From assembly GCF_030433855.1 (NCBI RefSeq), contig NZ_JARUXC010000019.1:19873-83872 (forward strand): a stretch of DNA of 64,000 nt, given 5' to 3'. The stretch's first letter is position 1. Each line of letters opens with the position of its first letter. Under the pieces are notes generated by a model. That model searched no databases and was not told the DNA's origin. It saw only the letters and a program-made list of their open reading frames with translations. Of the stretch, positions 42,996 to 52,260 are shown in pieces. The translations under genes were made by a program, and so were the position numbers. Origin of the DNA: Agreia sp. PsM10 (lineage in GTDB: Bacteria; Actinomycetota; Actinomycetes; Actinomycetales; Microbacteriaceae).

Positions 42996-43463
42996 ATGGG
43001 CGTCTTCGCAAGCTACTTCAAGGTCATGAAGCTCACGAAGGAGATGGAGAAGAACAGCGATGTGAAGGGCGACCTCGCCCGCATGCAGGCCGGCATGAAC
43101 GGCGCGAACCAGACCCTCGCCACGATGACCGCGCAGCGCCGGTCGGCCGAGCGCGCCGCGGTCGACGGCCCTGTCGGCGGCGTCGTCGACGGCCCCGTCG
43201 ACGGCCGGATCGACCGTATCGAGGCCGCAGCCACCGTGACCGAGTTCGCTCCCACCGGCCTAGTGATCGCGGGTCGGCCCGTGATCGAGCTGCACCTCGT
43301 CGTGGTGCTGCCCGGCGGCATCCCGCTGCCCGTGGCGCACAGCACCGCCATCGACCCGGCCCAGGCATCCCGCCTCGTGCCCGGAGCGCGCATCGTGGTC
43401 ACGCTCGACCCCTCAGACCCCGCTTCCCTGCGGATCGACTGGAGCAAGCCCTCACCCGTCTAG
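42996..43463 (+). CDS. small unknown protein (155 aa)
   Basis: It starts MGVFASYFKVMKLTKEMEKN, a basic amphipathic helix, then a Met/Gln-rich helix (ARMQAGMNGANQTLATMTAQ), a Gly/Val/Asp repeat (GPVGGVVDGPVDGRID) and a beta-rich C-terminal part (LVIAGRPVIELHLVVVLPGG, ARIVVTLDPSDP) that recalls small beta-barrel domains. No family is recognised. Its TAG overlaps the stop codon of the convergent thioredoxin-like gene by 4 nt. Confidence 0.65.
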   Translation: MGVFASYFKVMKLTKEMEKNSDVKGDLARMQAGMNGANQTLATMTAQRRSAERAAVDGPVGGVVDGPVDGRIDRIEAAATVTEFAPTGLVIAGRPVIELHLVVVLPGGIPLPVAHSTAIDPAQASRLVPGARIVVTLDPSDPASLRIDWSKPSPV

Positions 43464-43729
43464 AGGTGGCGGGCGAGAAGGGTCAGCACCTGGTCGGCCG
43501 TGGGTACGCCGGATGCCCGGGCGAGCTCCGCGCCCGATTCGTCGCGAACCACGACGGTCGGCGTCGCGATGATGCTCGCCCGCTCGGCGTCATCCGGGCT
43601 CGACGCGACGTTCGACTCGCTGAAGTCGACCCGATCGCGCACGAAGGGCTGCACCTGATCGAGAACGCTTCGGGTCTGCGTGCACGCGCCGCAGAAGCTC
43701 GAACTGTAGAGGTGCACGGAGAGGGCCAT
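43460..43729 (-). CDS. thioredoxin/glutaredoxin-like protein
   Basis: 89 residues. After VHLYSSSFCGACTQTRSVLD comes a thioredoxin fold with active site C-G-A-C and the cis-proline block IIATPTVVVRDESG. The size and motif fit small thioredoxin- or glutaredoxin-like disulfide reductases in the cytoplasm. ATG 43729 is used because the frame above it is short and lacks a ribosome site. It is divergent from the DUF3151 gene across 60 nt. Confidence 0.8.
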   Translation of the reverse strand: MALSVHLYSSSFCGACTQTRSVLDQVQPFVRDRVDFSESNVASSPDDAERASIIATPTVVVRDESGAELARASGVPTADQVLTLLARHL

Positions 43730-43789
43730 GTACAGTGCAACGCCATCGCGGCCCCGGGATTCCCGATGCGGCTGGCGTACGATCGAGAT

Positions 43790-44275
43790 ATGAGCGGCGA
43801 CAACCTCCTCGGCCTGCCCGAGACACTCCTTCCCGAAGACACTGCAGTGATGGAGGCGCTCGCGGAGCGCTCCCCGGCCACGGCGGCCGATCTGGGCGAG
43901 CTGGTCAAGCAGTTCCCCACCTCGTCGCTGCTCTGGGCGCTGCTCTCCGAGGAGCTGTGGGCCGTCGGTGCGGTCCTTCCGTCGTACGCCTATGCCCGGG
44001 TCGGCTACCACCGCGGCCTCGACGCGCTGCGCAAGGGCGGCTGGCGCGGGCAGGGGCCCGTTCCCTGGTCGCACGAGCCCAACCGCGGCGTGCTGCTGTC
44101 GCTCTACACCCTGCGCCGCGCGGCCGAGGCGTTCGGCGAGCTCGACGAGGTCAAGCGACTCGGCGACTTCCTGCAGATGTCCGATCCGCGCGCGATCGAC
44201 GCCATCGAGGCGACCATCCGCCCCGTCACCGACCAGCCCGTCACCGAGGCCATCATCATCCGGGGTCAGGACTGA
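43790..44275 (+). CDS. DUF3151 protein
   Basis: 161 residues. It begins MSGDNLLGLPETLLPEDTAV and carries the DUF3151 hallmarks LWALLSEELWAVGAVLPSYA, YARVGYHRGLDALRKGGWRG and VPWSHEPNRGVL, with an all-helical TPR-like fold. The family is conserved in Actinobacteria and its function is unknown. ATG 43790 follows TACGAT (43779-43784) by 5 nt, so it is probably leaderless. The next gene begins one base after its stop. Confidence 0.85.
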   Translation: MSGDNLLGLPETLLPEDTAVMEALAERSPATAADLGELVKQFPTSSLLWALLSEELWAVGAVLPSYAYARVGYHRGLDALRKGGWRGQGPVPWSHEPNRGVLLSLYTLRRAAEAFGELDEVKRLGDFLQMSDPRAIDAIEATIRPVTDQPVTEAIIIRGQD

Positions 44276-44276
44276 G

Positions 44277-44927
44277 ATGAACATCGTCGCCGACGCCACG
44301 GCGTTGGCGCCGGTCGCAGACATCGTTCGAGGGCGAACGGCCCTGTCTGCACAGGAACGCGAGTTGATGGACTGGATCGCGACGACGTACCGCGTCTCCG
44401 TCGTGGCGGTTCTCGCCGACCGTGTGTGGTGGGGCGATATCCCCGACCGACTGCGCGCGGTGGTGTGGCTCGCATCGGATGCCGAGACGGAGACGTTCGA
44501 CGACGCCCGCCACAACTATGACTCGAGGAAGCAGCGAGCCATAGGAACTCGTGTGCTTGCAGATCTGCCAGAGGGAGCACCGATTCCTTTCGTCGTGCCC
44601 CAGTCTTTCGCGGCCGAGGCCCGCTCGGACATCTATGGCCGCTTCACGCCGCAGGACATCGAACGGATCACGGCGGAGCTGGCTCATCCGCTCATCGCAG
44701 CTGTGCGAATCTGGACCCGGGCCGTCGTGTTCCTCGAGACCGATGCTCAGGTTGCGCAATACGCCGAGAGTGCCGAACGCGAGCGGTGGACGGACGTCAT
44801 CTGGCGGGCGATACACGAGAAGGACGAGTTCGGCGTGGTCCCCCGTGACGCCTTCGCCATCGAGGTCGACAGCGAACAGACGTTCAACGAGCGGTTCGAG
44901 GGCAGCAGCTACTACTACTTCCTCTAG
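44277..44927 (+). CDS. unknown protein (216 aa)
   Basis: Soluble and mixed alpha/beta, beginning MNIVADATALAPVADIVRGR and ending FEGSSYYYFL. It has many Trp and Tyr residues (DRVWWGDIPDRLRAVVWLAS, ERERWTDVIWRAIHEK) and no recognisable catalytic motif. It begins one base after the DUF3151 stop, with AGGA about 6 nt upstream, and looks co-transcribed. It ends 4 nt into the convergent Pr6Pr gene. Size and acidic aromatic composition recall cytoplasmic immunity-type proteins, but there is no toxin gene beside it and I make no assignment. Confidence 0.65.
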   Translation: MNIVADATALAPVADIVRGRTALSAQERELMDWIATTYRVSVVAVLADRVWWGDIPDRLRAVVWLASDAETETFDDARHNYDSRKQRAIGTRVLADLPEGAPIPFVVPQSFAAEARSDIYGRFTPQDIERITAELAHPLIAAVRIWTRAVVFLETDAQVAQYAESAERERWTDVIWRAIHEKDEFGVVPRDAFAIEVDSEQTFNERFEGSSYYYFL

Positions 44928-45559
44928 ACCCCTGCTGTGATGTGACCTCTGCGCCGGCTGTACAGCACGGCCAGGGCACCGAGTCCGAGCAGGCCGACGC
45001 TCAACCCGACGATATAGGCGATCACGCTGCCCCAGCCGTCGGTCGCCGGGTCGAGGAACGGGTACGGGTAGATGCCGTTCGACACGGCGCCCCGCAGCAG
45101 CGAGTAGGCCAGCCAGGCGACGGGGTAGATCATCACGACGCCGAGCCGCCGCCAGGCCAGAGCCGGGCGCCCGGGCGACACGAGCCAGTCGAGCACGATG
45201 AGCAGCGGCATCCAGACGTGCATGACCTCGCTCGGCCAGCCGAGCGGTTGGAAGCCCTGGCTCGGGCCGTCGTCTCGCAGCAGCAGGTTGTAGACGCCCG
45301 CGGTGACGATCGCGTAGGTGAGCGTCGCCATGCGAACCGTCGTGAAGAGGACGGTGTCGCTCGGGCGTCGCAGTGCGAGAATTCCGCCGACCGTGAAGAC
45401 GACGATGTTCATCAGGGATGTCTCGATGGTGAAGTAGCTGAAGTACTCCCAGGGATCGAACACGTTGTTCACCACACGGTCGGCGATCTGAATGGCCATG
45501 GTCACCAGCAGGCCGAGGCCCGCCAGAAGACGTATCGCTCCCACCACTCTTCTGCTCAT
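44924..45559 (-). CDS. Pr6Pr-family membrane protein
   Basis: 211 residues from ATG 45559; an ATG three codons upstream (45568) overlaps a -10-like TACGAA. It has six membrane helices with the Pr6Pr/FAR-17a arrangement: LLAGLGLLVTMAIQIADRVV, FSYFTIETSLMNIVVFTVGG, VYNLLLRDDG, VMHVWMPLLIVLDWLV, YPVAWLAYSLLRGA and the last helix before a basic tail YSRRRGH. Function in bacteria is unknown. It is monocistronic. Confidence 0.78.
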   Translation of the reverse strand: MSRRVVGAIRLLAGLGLLVTMAIQIADRVVNNVFDPWEYFSYFTIETSLMNIVVFTVGGILALRRPSDTVLFTTVRMATLTYAIVTAGVYNLLLRDDGPSQGFQPLGWPSEVMHVWMPLLIVLDWLVSPGRPALAWRRLGVVMIYPVAWLAYSLLRGAVSNGIYPYPFLDPATDGWGSVIAYIVGLSVGLLGLGALAVLYSRRRGHITAGV

Positions 45560-45708
45560 GGCACCCATTCGTAGCAGAACCCTGCCGGGTTTGCCTTCGA
45601 CCGCCGATCAGCCGCTCTCGGGCCGCCTCGGGTACCATGGGGTGGAACCTCTTCGCAGTGTTCCGGCCACTCCTCGTTCTCGAGGCCACTGACCGATAGG
45701 ACTCTTCA

Positions 45709-46995
<1,287 letters not shown>

Positions 46996-47000
46996 CAGCC

Positions 47001-47648
47001 GTGGCGTGTGAGCGTCCGCCCTACGGGTCGGTGATCGAGGGGCGGTTCATCTCCCTCGAGCCGTTGACCCGGCACCTGCTGCCCGAGCTGTTCGCGGCCA
47101 TCGGGCATCCTCAGGTCTTCGCCGGCGGCTACGGCGGCGGCCCCGCCGCCTACCGCGACACGCTCGAGGGCTTCACCGACTTCGCCGAGACGTACTACGC
47201 GTGGGATGCCGCGAACGTGCACGCCGTGCGGCTCGTCGGCGGGCCGCACGACGGCCTGCTGGTCGGCACCTCGACCCTGGGCGACCTCGATCCGTCTCTC
47301 GGCTACGCGCACCTCGGCTGGACGGCCTACGACCCGCGCGTCTGGGGCACGGTCGTGAACGCGGAGACGAAGCTGCTCATCCTCTCGTCGGCCTTCGACA
47401 ACGGATTCGAGCGCGTGAAGATCCAGGCCGACGTGCTGAACACGCGATCGCGCGCCGCCATCGCGAAGCTCGGCGCCACCTTCGAGGGCGTCTCCCGTCA
47501 CGACATGCGGCGGGCCGACGGCGCCTGGCGCGATTCGGCGATCTTCTCTATCCTCAGCGACGAATGGCCGAGGGTCAGGGACGGCCTCCTGGCACGGATC
47601 GAGCGGCAGGTCGACGAGCCCGTCGAGCCGCGCCGGGCGGCAGAGTAG
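47001..47648 (+). CDS. GNAT-family N-acetyltransferase (RimJ/RimL type)
   Basis: 215 residues from GTG 47001. It begins with the RimJ-type IEGRFISLEPLTRHLLPELF. Acetyl-CoA-binding region strands HLGWTAYDPRVWGTVVNAET and LLILSSAFDNGFERVKIQADVLNTRSRAAIAKLGA follow, ending with LGATFEGVSRHDM. Such enzymes acetylate protein N-termini or small amines. It sits 5 nt after purA and is presumably co-transcribed, without an obvious functional link. Confidence 0.85.
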   Translation: MACERPPYGSVIEGRFISLEPLTRHLLPELFAAIGHPQVFAGGYGGGPAAYRDTLEGFTDFAETYYAWDAANVHAVRLVGGPHDGLLVGTSTLGDLDPSLGYAHLGWTAYDPRVWGTVVNAETKLLILSSAFDNGFERVKIQADVLNTRSRAAIAKLGATFEGVSRHDMRRADGAWRDSAIFSILSDEWPRVRDGLLARIERQVDEPVEPRRAAE

Positions 47649-47711
47649 TCCCTTCGCGCGGCACATTCTATGTCGCTGCATTCAGGGTCGTTTCGTGGTG
47701 GACTAGTGCCC

Positions 47712-48134
47712 ATGGAAGCTCTCTACACTGCAATTGCCCATGCATCCGGCGGGGGCCGCGACGGCCACGTTCGAAGCGAAGACGACCGCCTCGACTTCGA
47801 CACCCGACCTCCCGTCGAGATGGGCGGGAGCGGCGAGGGAACGAACCCCGAGCAGCTCTTCGCCGCCGGCTACTCCGCCTGCTTCCTCGGCGCCGTGCAC
47901 GCCGTGGGGCGCGAGCTGAAGCTCGACACGAAGGACGCGGCCGTGTCGGCCAGCGTCTCGATCGGCCCGAGCGCCGACACGGGCTTCGAGATCGCCGCCG
48001 AGCTCGACATCTACATTCCGAACGTGACGCCCGACGAGGCGCGAACGATTGCCGAGACGGCCCATAAAGACATCTGCCCCTACTCGAAGGCGATCAGCGG
48101 CAACGTTCCGGTGATCCTGAACATCGTCGAATAG
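47712..48134 (+). CDS. ohr: organic hydroperoxide resistance protein (Ohr/OsmC family)
   Basis: 140 residues. The two redox cysteines lie in YSACFLGAVHAVG and KDICPYSKAI. EMGGSGEGTNPEQLFAAGY is the conserved Ohr segment. Ohr reduces organic hydroperoxides with lipoylated or thiol cofactors in the cytoplasm. ATG 47712 gives the typical MEALYTAIA opening, and the frame upstream is not family-like. No OhrR regulator gene is beside it. An inverted pair of interspersed repeats follows the stop. Confidence 0.92.
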   Translation: MEALYTAIAHASGGGRDGHVRSEDDRLDFDTRPPVEMGGSGEGTNPEQLFAAGYSACFLGAVHAVGRELKLDTKDAAVSASVSIGPSADTGFEIAAELDIYIPNVTPDEARTIAETAHKDICPYSKAISGNVPVILNIVE

Positions 48135-48141
48135 CGCGCGC

Positions 48142-48190
48142 CGTTCCCCGAGCTTGTCGAAGGGCATCCCTTCGACAAGCTCAGGGAACG
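48142..48190. repeat. inverted pair of interspersed repeats forming a hairpin
   Basis: Two copies of the CTTCGACAAGCTCAGGGAAC unit face each other with a 3-nt spacer (48165-48167), giving a near-perfect stem of about 23 bp between the ohr stop and the chorismate mutase promoter. It can act as a terminator for ohr. Confidence 0.85.
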
Positions 48191-48205
48191 TGGGCGACGA
48201 CTCGG

Positions 48206-48211
48206 TAGAGT
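48206..48211 (+). promoter_or_regulatory. -10 box of the chorismate mutase gene
   Basis: TAGAGT lies 7 nt before ATG 48219, with no ribosome site between, indicating a leaderless transcript. Confidence 0.5.
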
Positions 48212-48218
48212 TTTCGGT

Positions 48219-48536
48219 ATGTCTGACACCGCCGCCACCCCAGAAGACGCCCTCCGAAAGCTCGAGGGAATCCGCCAGAGCATCGACAACATCGACGCGG
48301 CGCTGATCCACCTGCTGGCGGAGCGGTTCAAGTTCACCCAGGGCGTCGGCGAGCTCAAGGCCGCGAACGGCCTTCCCCCTGCCGACCTCGAGCGCGAGGC
48401 CCGTCAGATCAAGCGACTTCGTGCCCTGGCCGAGGAGTCGCACCTCGACCCCGACCTCGCCGAGAAGTTCCTCAACTTCATCGTGGCCGAGGTCATCCAC
48501 CATCACCGACGTATCGCCGAGGATTCCGGGGAGTAG
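48219..48536 (+). CDS. chorismate mutase (AroQ class)
   Basis: 105 residues, all-helical AroQ fold. It has IRQSIDNIDAALIHLLAERFKFTQ (catalytic Arg and the helix-1 pattern), GELKAANGLPPADLEREARQ with the active-site Lys, and FLNFIVAEVIHHH near the end. It rearranges chorismate to prephenate for Phe and Tyr synthesis. As a short free-standing enzyme it may need DAHP synthase as partner, as seen in other actinobacteria; no such gene is here. Its 3' end overlaps the convergent kinase gene by 34 nt. Confidence 0.92.
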   Translation: MSDTAATPEDALRKLEGIRQSIDNIDAALIHLLAERFKFTQGVGELKAANGLPPADLEREARQIKRLRALAEESHLDPDLAEKFLNFIVAEVIHHHRRIAEDSGE

Positions 48537-50056
48537 CCCTCGGGCCGCGCTGCAGAGGCGGCCGACCCCTGTGAGAGATCGGCGGCGGCCCCGGCGATCC
48601 GCACCGTGAAGCGGGTGCCTTCGCTCGACGAGGCGACCGTGATCTGCCCGTCGTGCGCATCCACGATCGACGCCACGATCGCGAGGCCGAGGCCGGAGCT
48701 GCCCGCGGTGCGCGACCGCGACGAGTCGCCACGGGCGAACCGTTCGAACAACTCGGGCACCAGGTCTTCGGCGATGCCCGGCCCGTCGTCGCAGATCGAG
48801 ACCTCGACCGACTGACGGCCGTCGGCATCCGGCGCCAGGACGAGACGTGCGACGACGGATGTGCCGGGCGGGGTGTGCACGGCGGCGTTCGAGAGCAGGT
48901 TCATCACGAGCTGGTGCAGCCGCTCCTGGTCGCCTACGACGGGAGTCGGGCCATCGGGGACATCGAGGGTCCAGGTGTGCTCGGGATAGGCGGCACGCAC
49001 GTCGCTCACCGCGTTCACCACGACCTCGCTCAGGTCGACCTCGTCGAGATGCAGGTCCTGGCCCTCGTCGAGCCGCGCGAGCAGCAGCAGGTCGCTCACG
49101 AGGGAGTTCATGCGTTTGGCCTCGGACTCGATGCGCGCGAGCGAGTACTCGGTCATCGCGGGAAGCTCCGCGCTGTCCTGCCTCGTCAGCTCGGCGTAGC
49201 CCTGGATGGCGGCCAGCGGCGTGCGCAGTTCGTGGCTGGCATCGGTGACGAAGCGGCGCATGCGCGTGTCTGTCGCTGCGCGCACGGCGAGGGCGTCGTC
49301 GACGTGGGCCAGCAGCAGGTTGAGGGCCTCGCCCACCTTGCCGACCTCGGTGCGGGGATCGGTGTCGGCCGTGTCGACCCGAGTGGTGATCGCCACCTCG
49401 CCGCGGTCGAGGGGCATGGTGGCGACCGCCGCCGCCGTCGACACGACCCGGTCGAGCGGGCGCAGCGTGTGGCGCACGATGAGGATCACACCGAAGACCA
49501 CGATGATCAGCGCGAGCACGGCCATCGTCGAGATCACGATCGTCTCCTGCAGCACGGCCGCGTCGGCGGTCGCCATCGAGACGCCCGCGATCAGGGTGTT
49601 GCCCTTGCTGTCGAGCTGAGTTGCGAGCCTGTAGGTGCCGAGGCCCGGCAGCGCGACCGTGCTGCGACCCTCGGCCCCCTGCGAGACCTGCTCGAGCCGC
49701 GAGATCACGGCCTCGTCGAGCACGGTCGCCGTCTCGTCGGAGAACTGCGCGGAGTCGACGATCTCTCCGTCGGCAGCCAGGGCGATGATGGTGCCTGCCC
49801 CGTGACCCGTGTAGTCGACGAACGGCTTCACGTAGGGCTTTCCCGACGAATCGGTGGGCGGGGAGTCGTCGTTGCGGAGCCGCTCGACCGTGTGGCTGAG
49901 CCCGGACATCGAGCCCGCCAGCTGCGTGTCGACGACTGTCGTGACCGAGGCGGCGAGCGTGATCACACCGACGACGCCCACGATCACGAAGACGGCCGCC
50001 ACGACGGTGCCGATGCCCACGACGAGGCGGCGACGCAGGGTCCAGGGGCGGCTCAT
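48503..50056 (-). CDS. sensor histidine kinase (TrcS/PrrB-like)
   Basis: 517 residues. Helix 1 (GIGTVVAAVFVIVGVVGVITL), an extracytoplasmic sensor domain of about 140 residues, helix 2 (IVISTMAVLALIIVVFGVIL), HAMP, then a kinase core with H-box DASHELRTPLAAI, N-box NLLSNAAVHT, DDGPGI and SSGLGLAI. ATG 50056 overlaps the upstream response regulator stop (ATGA), a classic cognate pair. The signal is unknown. A 30-residue disordered tail overlaps the end of the convergent chorismate mutase gene. Confidence 0.93.
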   Translation of the reverse strand: MSRPWTLRRRLVVGIGTVVAAVFVIVGVVGVITLAASVTTVVDTQLAGSMSGLSHTVERLRNDDSPPTDSSGKPYVKPFVDYTGHGAGTIIALAADGEIVDSAQFSDETATVLDEAVISRLEQVSQGAEGRSTVALPGLGTYRLATQLDSKGNTLIAGVSMATADAAVLQETIVISTMAVLALIIVVFGVILIVRHTLRPLDRVVSTAAAVATMPLDRGEVAITTRVDTADTDPRTEVGKVGEALNLLLAHVDDALAVRAATDTRMRRFVTDASHELRTPLAAIQGYAELTRQDSAELPAMTEYSLARIESEAKRMNSLVSDLLLLARLDEGQDLHLDEVDLSEVVVNAVSDVRAAYPEHTWTLDVPDGPTPVVGDQERLHQLVMNLLSNAAVHTPPGTSVVARLVLAPDADGRQSVEVSICDDGPGIAEDLVPELFERFARGDSSRSRTAGSSGLGLAIVASIVDAHDGQITVASSSEGTRFTVRIAGAAADLSQGSAASAARPEGYSPESSAIRR

Positions 50057-50832
50057 TCGGCCGGCCTCAGCATGTAGCCCACACCGCGCACGGTCTGGAT
50101 CATCGGCGAACGTCCGGCGTCGATCTTCTTGCGCAGGTACGACACGTAGAGGTCGACGATGCTGGCCTTGCCGGCAAAATCGTAGTTCCAGACCTGGTCG
50201 AGGATCTGGGAGCGGCTCAGCACGCGCCGAGGGTTGCGCATAAGAAAGCGCAGCAGCTCGAACTCGGTCATGGTGAGCTGGATGGGCTCGCCGCCCCGGT
50301 TGACCTCGTAGCTCGTCTCGTCGAGCAGCAGGTCGCCGACCACGATGCGGGAGTCCTCTTCCGATGAGGTGAGGATCGACCGTCGCAGGAGGCCGCGTAG
50401 CCGCGCCACGAGCTCCTCGAGGCTGAACGGCTTGGTCATGTAGTCGTCGCCGCCGGCGGTGAGGCCGATGATGCGGTCGTCGACGGAGTCGCGGGCGGTC
50501 AGGAACAGCGTGGGAAAGGTCTGCTCGATGTCGCGCAGCTGTCGCAGCAGGCGGATTCCGTCGGTGTCGGGCAGCATGATGTCGAGCACGACGACATCCG
50601 GCCTCGTGTCGCGGTAGAGCTGCAGTGCCGTCGCGCCGTCGTGGGCGATGTCGACCACCCAGCCCTCGTAGGCGAGGGCGAGGCTCACGAGGCTCGTCAG
50701 CACCACCTCGTCGTCGACGAGCAGCACCCTGATGGGCGAGCCGTCGGCACGATACATGCGGGGCAGCTTGGCGAGCACGGCCCGCCGCCGCCCGGACGTC
50801 ACCTCGTCGTCGGAGATCGGAGAGTACGTCAC
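50053..50832 (-). CDS. OmpR-family response regulator (TrcR-like)
   Basis: 259 residues from GTG 50832, which follows an AATAAT-type box by 6 nt. A 35-residue N-terminal extension precedes the receiver domain (VLLVDDEVVL, phospho-Asp in VVLDIMLPDTDG, Lys in MTKPFS). The winged-helix output runs from VGDLLLDETSYEV to TVRGVGYMLRP. It is the first gene of a two-gene operon with its kinase. Longer starts upstream run into Arg/Pro noise and are not used. Confidence 0.92.
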   Translation of the reverse strand: MTYSPISDDEVTSGRRRAVLAKLPRMYRADGSPIRVLLVDDEVVLTSLVSLALAYEGWVVDIAHDGATALQLYRDTRPDVVVLDIMLPDTDGIRLLRQLRDIEQTFPTLFLTARDSVDDRIIGLTAGGDDYMTKPFSLEELVARLRGLLRRSILTSSEEDSRIVVGDLLLDETSYEVNRGGEPIQLTMTEFELLRFLMRNPRRVLSRSQILDQVWNYDFAGKASIVDLYVSYLRKKIDAGRSPMIQTVRGVGYMLRPAE

Positions 50833-50929
50833 CTCGCCATTATTCGCCCCTCCAGGGCTGCGATCGCACGAAAGGCTCCGATTCATAGACGGCTCAAATA
50901 TTCGCACACACGACTCCGGTGAGCGGCAC

Positions 50930-50935
50930 GTACCG
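50930..50935 (+). promoter_or_regulatory. -10 box of the GNAT gene
   Basis: TACCGT lies 7 nt before ATG 50943 without a ribosome site, indicating a leaderless transcript. Confidence 0.45.
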
Positions 50936-50942
50936 TCGGCGC

Positions 50943-51665
50943 ATGACCACCACGAGGCTTCCCACCCAGGCGACCCTGGGCATCCGTCCGGTTCGGATGC
51001 GGCCACGCTCCCTGGCCGCCCTGTGCGTCCGCCGCCTGCGTGACGCGCTCGCGTCGTGGGGTGTGCGGCGACCGCGGATGCTGAGGGGCCGTCGGCTGCC
51101 GTCGCCGATCGATGCCCCGCGCATCCGAACGGCCCGCCTCGAACTGCGTCCCCATCGCCGTGACGATGCCGACGACTGGTTCGATCTGCAGTCTCAGGAA
51201 TCCGTCACGAGGTTCCTGCCGTGGCCGCGGCGCAGCAGACGCCAATCGGCGCGGCACCTGGCCGACCGCACGCGGCACACCCGACTGTTGCAGGCAGACG
51301 ATTTTCTCGCGCTGGCCATCGTCAAGGACGGCCGGCTGATCGGCGACGTCTCGGCTCACCTGCGAACGGTGGATGCCGGTGGCCGGACTCTCGAGATCGG
51401 CTGGGTCATCCATCCGGAGTTCGGTGGCAGAGGGTACGCGACCGAGGCGGCGGACGCCCTGCTCGCCTTCGCGTTCGACGAGGTGGGTGCTCGATTCGTG
51501 ACAGCCGTGACAGACCCGCGGAACGTACGCTCGTCGTCACTGGCCCGTCGTCTCGGGTTCGTCGAACTGCGACGGGAGGGCGACGAACTCGTTCTGGCGG
51601 TGGGCGCGGAGACGCACCGCGAGCGGGCGGCCATCGCGCGGAGTGCCCGCCCGAGCAGGTCCTAG
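50943..51665 (+). CDS. GNAT-family acetyltransferase with Arg-rich N-terminal extension
   Basis: 240 residues. The first about 60 are a basic Arg/Pro-rich extension (MRPRSLAALCVRRLRD, RRPRMLRGRRLPSP) absent from typical RimJ enzymes. The catalytic part starts IRTARLELRPHRRDDADDWF and holds LEIGWVIHPEFGGRGYATEA (acetyl-CoA loop Gly-x-Gly-x-Ala) and TDPRNVRSSSLARRLGFVE. The target is unknown, and the basic extension may bind nucleic acid or ribosomes. It ends convergently, stop over stop, with the 45-aa LAQTG gene. Confidence 0.85.
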   Translation: MTTTRLPTQATLGIRPVRMRPRSLAALCVRRLRDALASWGVRRPRMLRGRRLPSPIDAPRIRTARLELRPHRRDDADDWFDLQSQESVTRFLPWPRRSRRQSARHLADRTRHTRLLQADDFLALAIVKDGRLIGDVSAHLRTVDAGGRTLEIGWVIHPEFGGRGYATEAADALLAFAFDEVGARFVTAVTDPRNVRSSSLARRLGFVELRREGDELVLAVGAETHRERAAIARSARPSRS

Positions 51666-51799
51666 AGGCGGTTGTCCTTGTTGCGGGCGCGGAGGGCCCG
51701 GGCGACGATGAAGAGCGCCGCACCGACGAGGAGCACCACGAGCCCGAGCACGATGTAGGTCGAGACGGTCAGTCCGGTCTGGGCAAGTTCAAGGGGCAT
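51662..51799 (-). CDS. 45-residue free-standing LAQTG sorting-signal membrane protein
   Basis: A complete small gene. ATG 51799 is preceded on the minus strand by AAAGGTGA at good spacing, and it stops at 51662. The protein starts MPLELAQTGL, followed at once by one hydrophobic helix (YIVLGLVVLLVGAALFIVA) and the basic tail RALRARNKDNRL. LAQTG, helix and Arg/Lys tail together are a full cell-wall sorting signal of the LAxTG class with almost nothing in front of it. If processed by a class E sortase it would release or attach a peptide of about eight residues. It could instead be a simple one-helix membrane protein. Confidence 0.75.
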   Translation of the reverse strand: MPLELAQTGLTVSTYIVLGLVVLLVGAALFIVARALRARNKDNRL

Positions 51800-51864
51800 G
51801 TGGGTCACCTTTCCACTGGCTACTCTCTCACGTCAGCGCGTGAGAGTCCGCGAATCAGCGCGTG

Positions 51865-52260
51865 CTATCTCAATGTGCGGGGGAGGCCACGCGATATGCG
51901 CAACTTCTGGGCACGTCGCTCTTTCGCGTAGTAGAACCACGACCAGACCGGGAACGCCAAGAACCCCACGTAGACGACCCACATGTAGGGCTCCCACGGG
52001 GTGGATTTCTCGTCAGGCGGAAGCAGTCCGGCGTCGCGGGCGGCGATCACCGCAAGCACGACACCGACGGCTACGGCGATGGCGGTCAGCGTTATCGAGA
52101 TGAAGAGGAGGCCTCCTGCAGAGTTGACGGGAAGAACGAAGCTGCCCTTGCGCCCCTTGTAGACGCCGTACTCCTCGGGAGTCAGCCCTCGGGAGGCTGC
52201 ATCGGCTTCGGAGAGACGCGCGTAGTAGCCCTGACGCCTGCCCTTCGGTTCGTCGGTCAC
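51865..52260 (-). CDS. two-helix membrane protein of the WXG100 cassette
   Basis: 131 residues. A polar N-terminus (RRQGYYARLSEADAASRGLT) precedes helix 1 (LLFISITLTAIAVAVGVVLA), a short outside loop, helix 2 (YMWVVYVGFLAFPVWSWFYY) and the basic tail AKERRAQKLRISRGLPRTLR. I do not recognise the family. Its ATG overlaps the stop of the 215-aa gene (52257-52260), which itself follows the WXG100 gene, so the three form one operon. Membrane immunity protein or secretion accessory are both conceivable. Confidence 0.7.
   Translation of the reverse strand: MTDEPKGRRQGYYARLSEADAASRGLTPEEYGVYKGRKGSFVLPVNSAGGLLFISITLTAIAVAVGVVLAVIAARDAGLLPPDEKSTPWEPYMWVVYVGFLAFPVWSWFYYAKERRAQKLRISRGLPRTLR

Noticed and set aside
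45569..45708. Purine riboswitch upstream of purA
   Set aside because: The leader has only a short CTCGTTCTCGAG-type hairpin and none of the conserved purine aptamer core.
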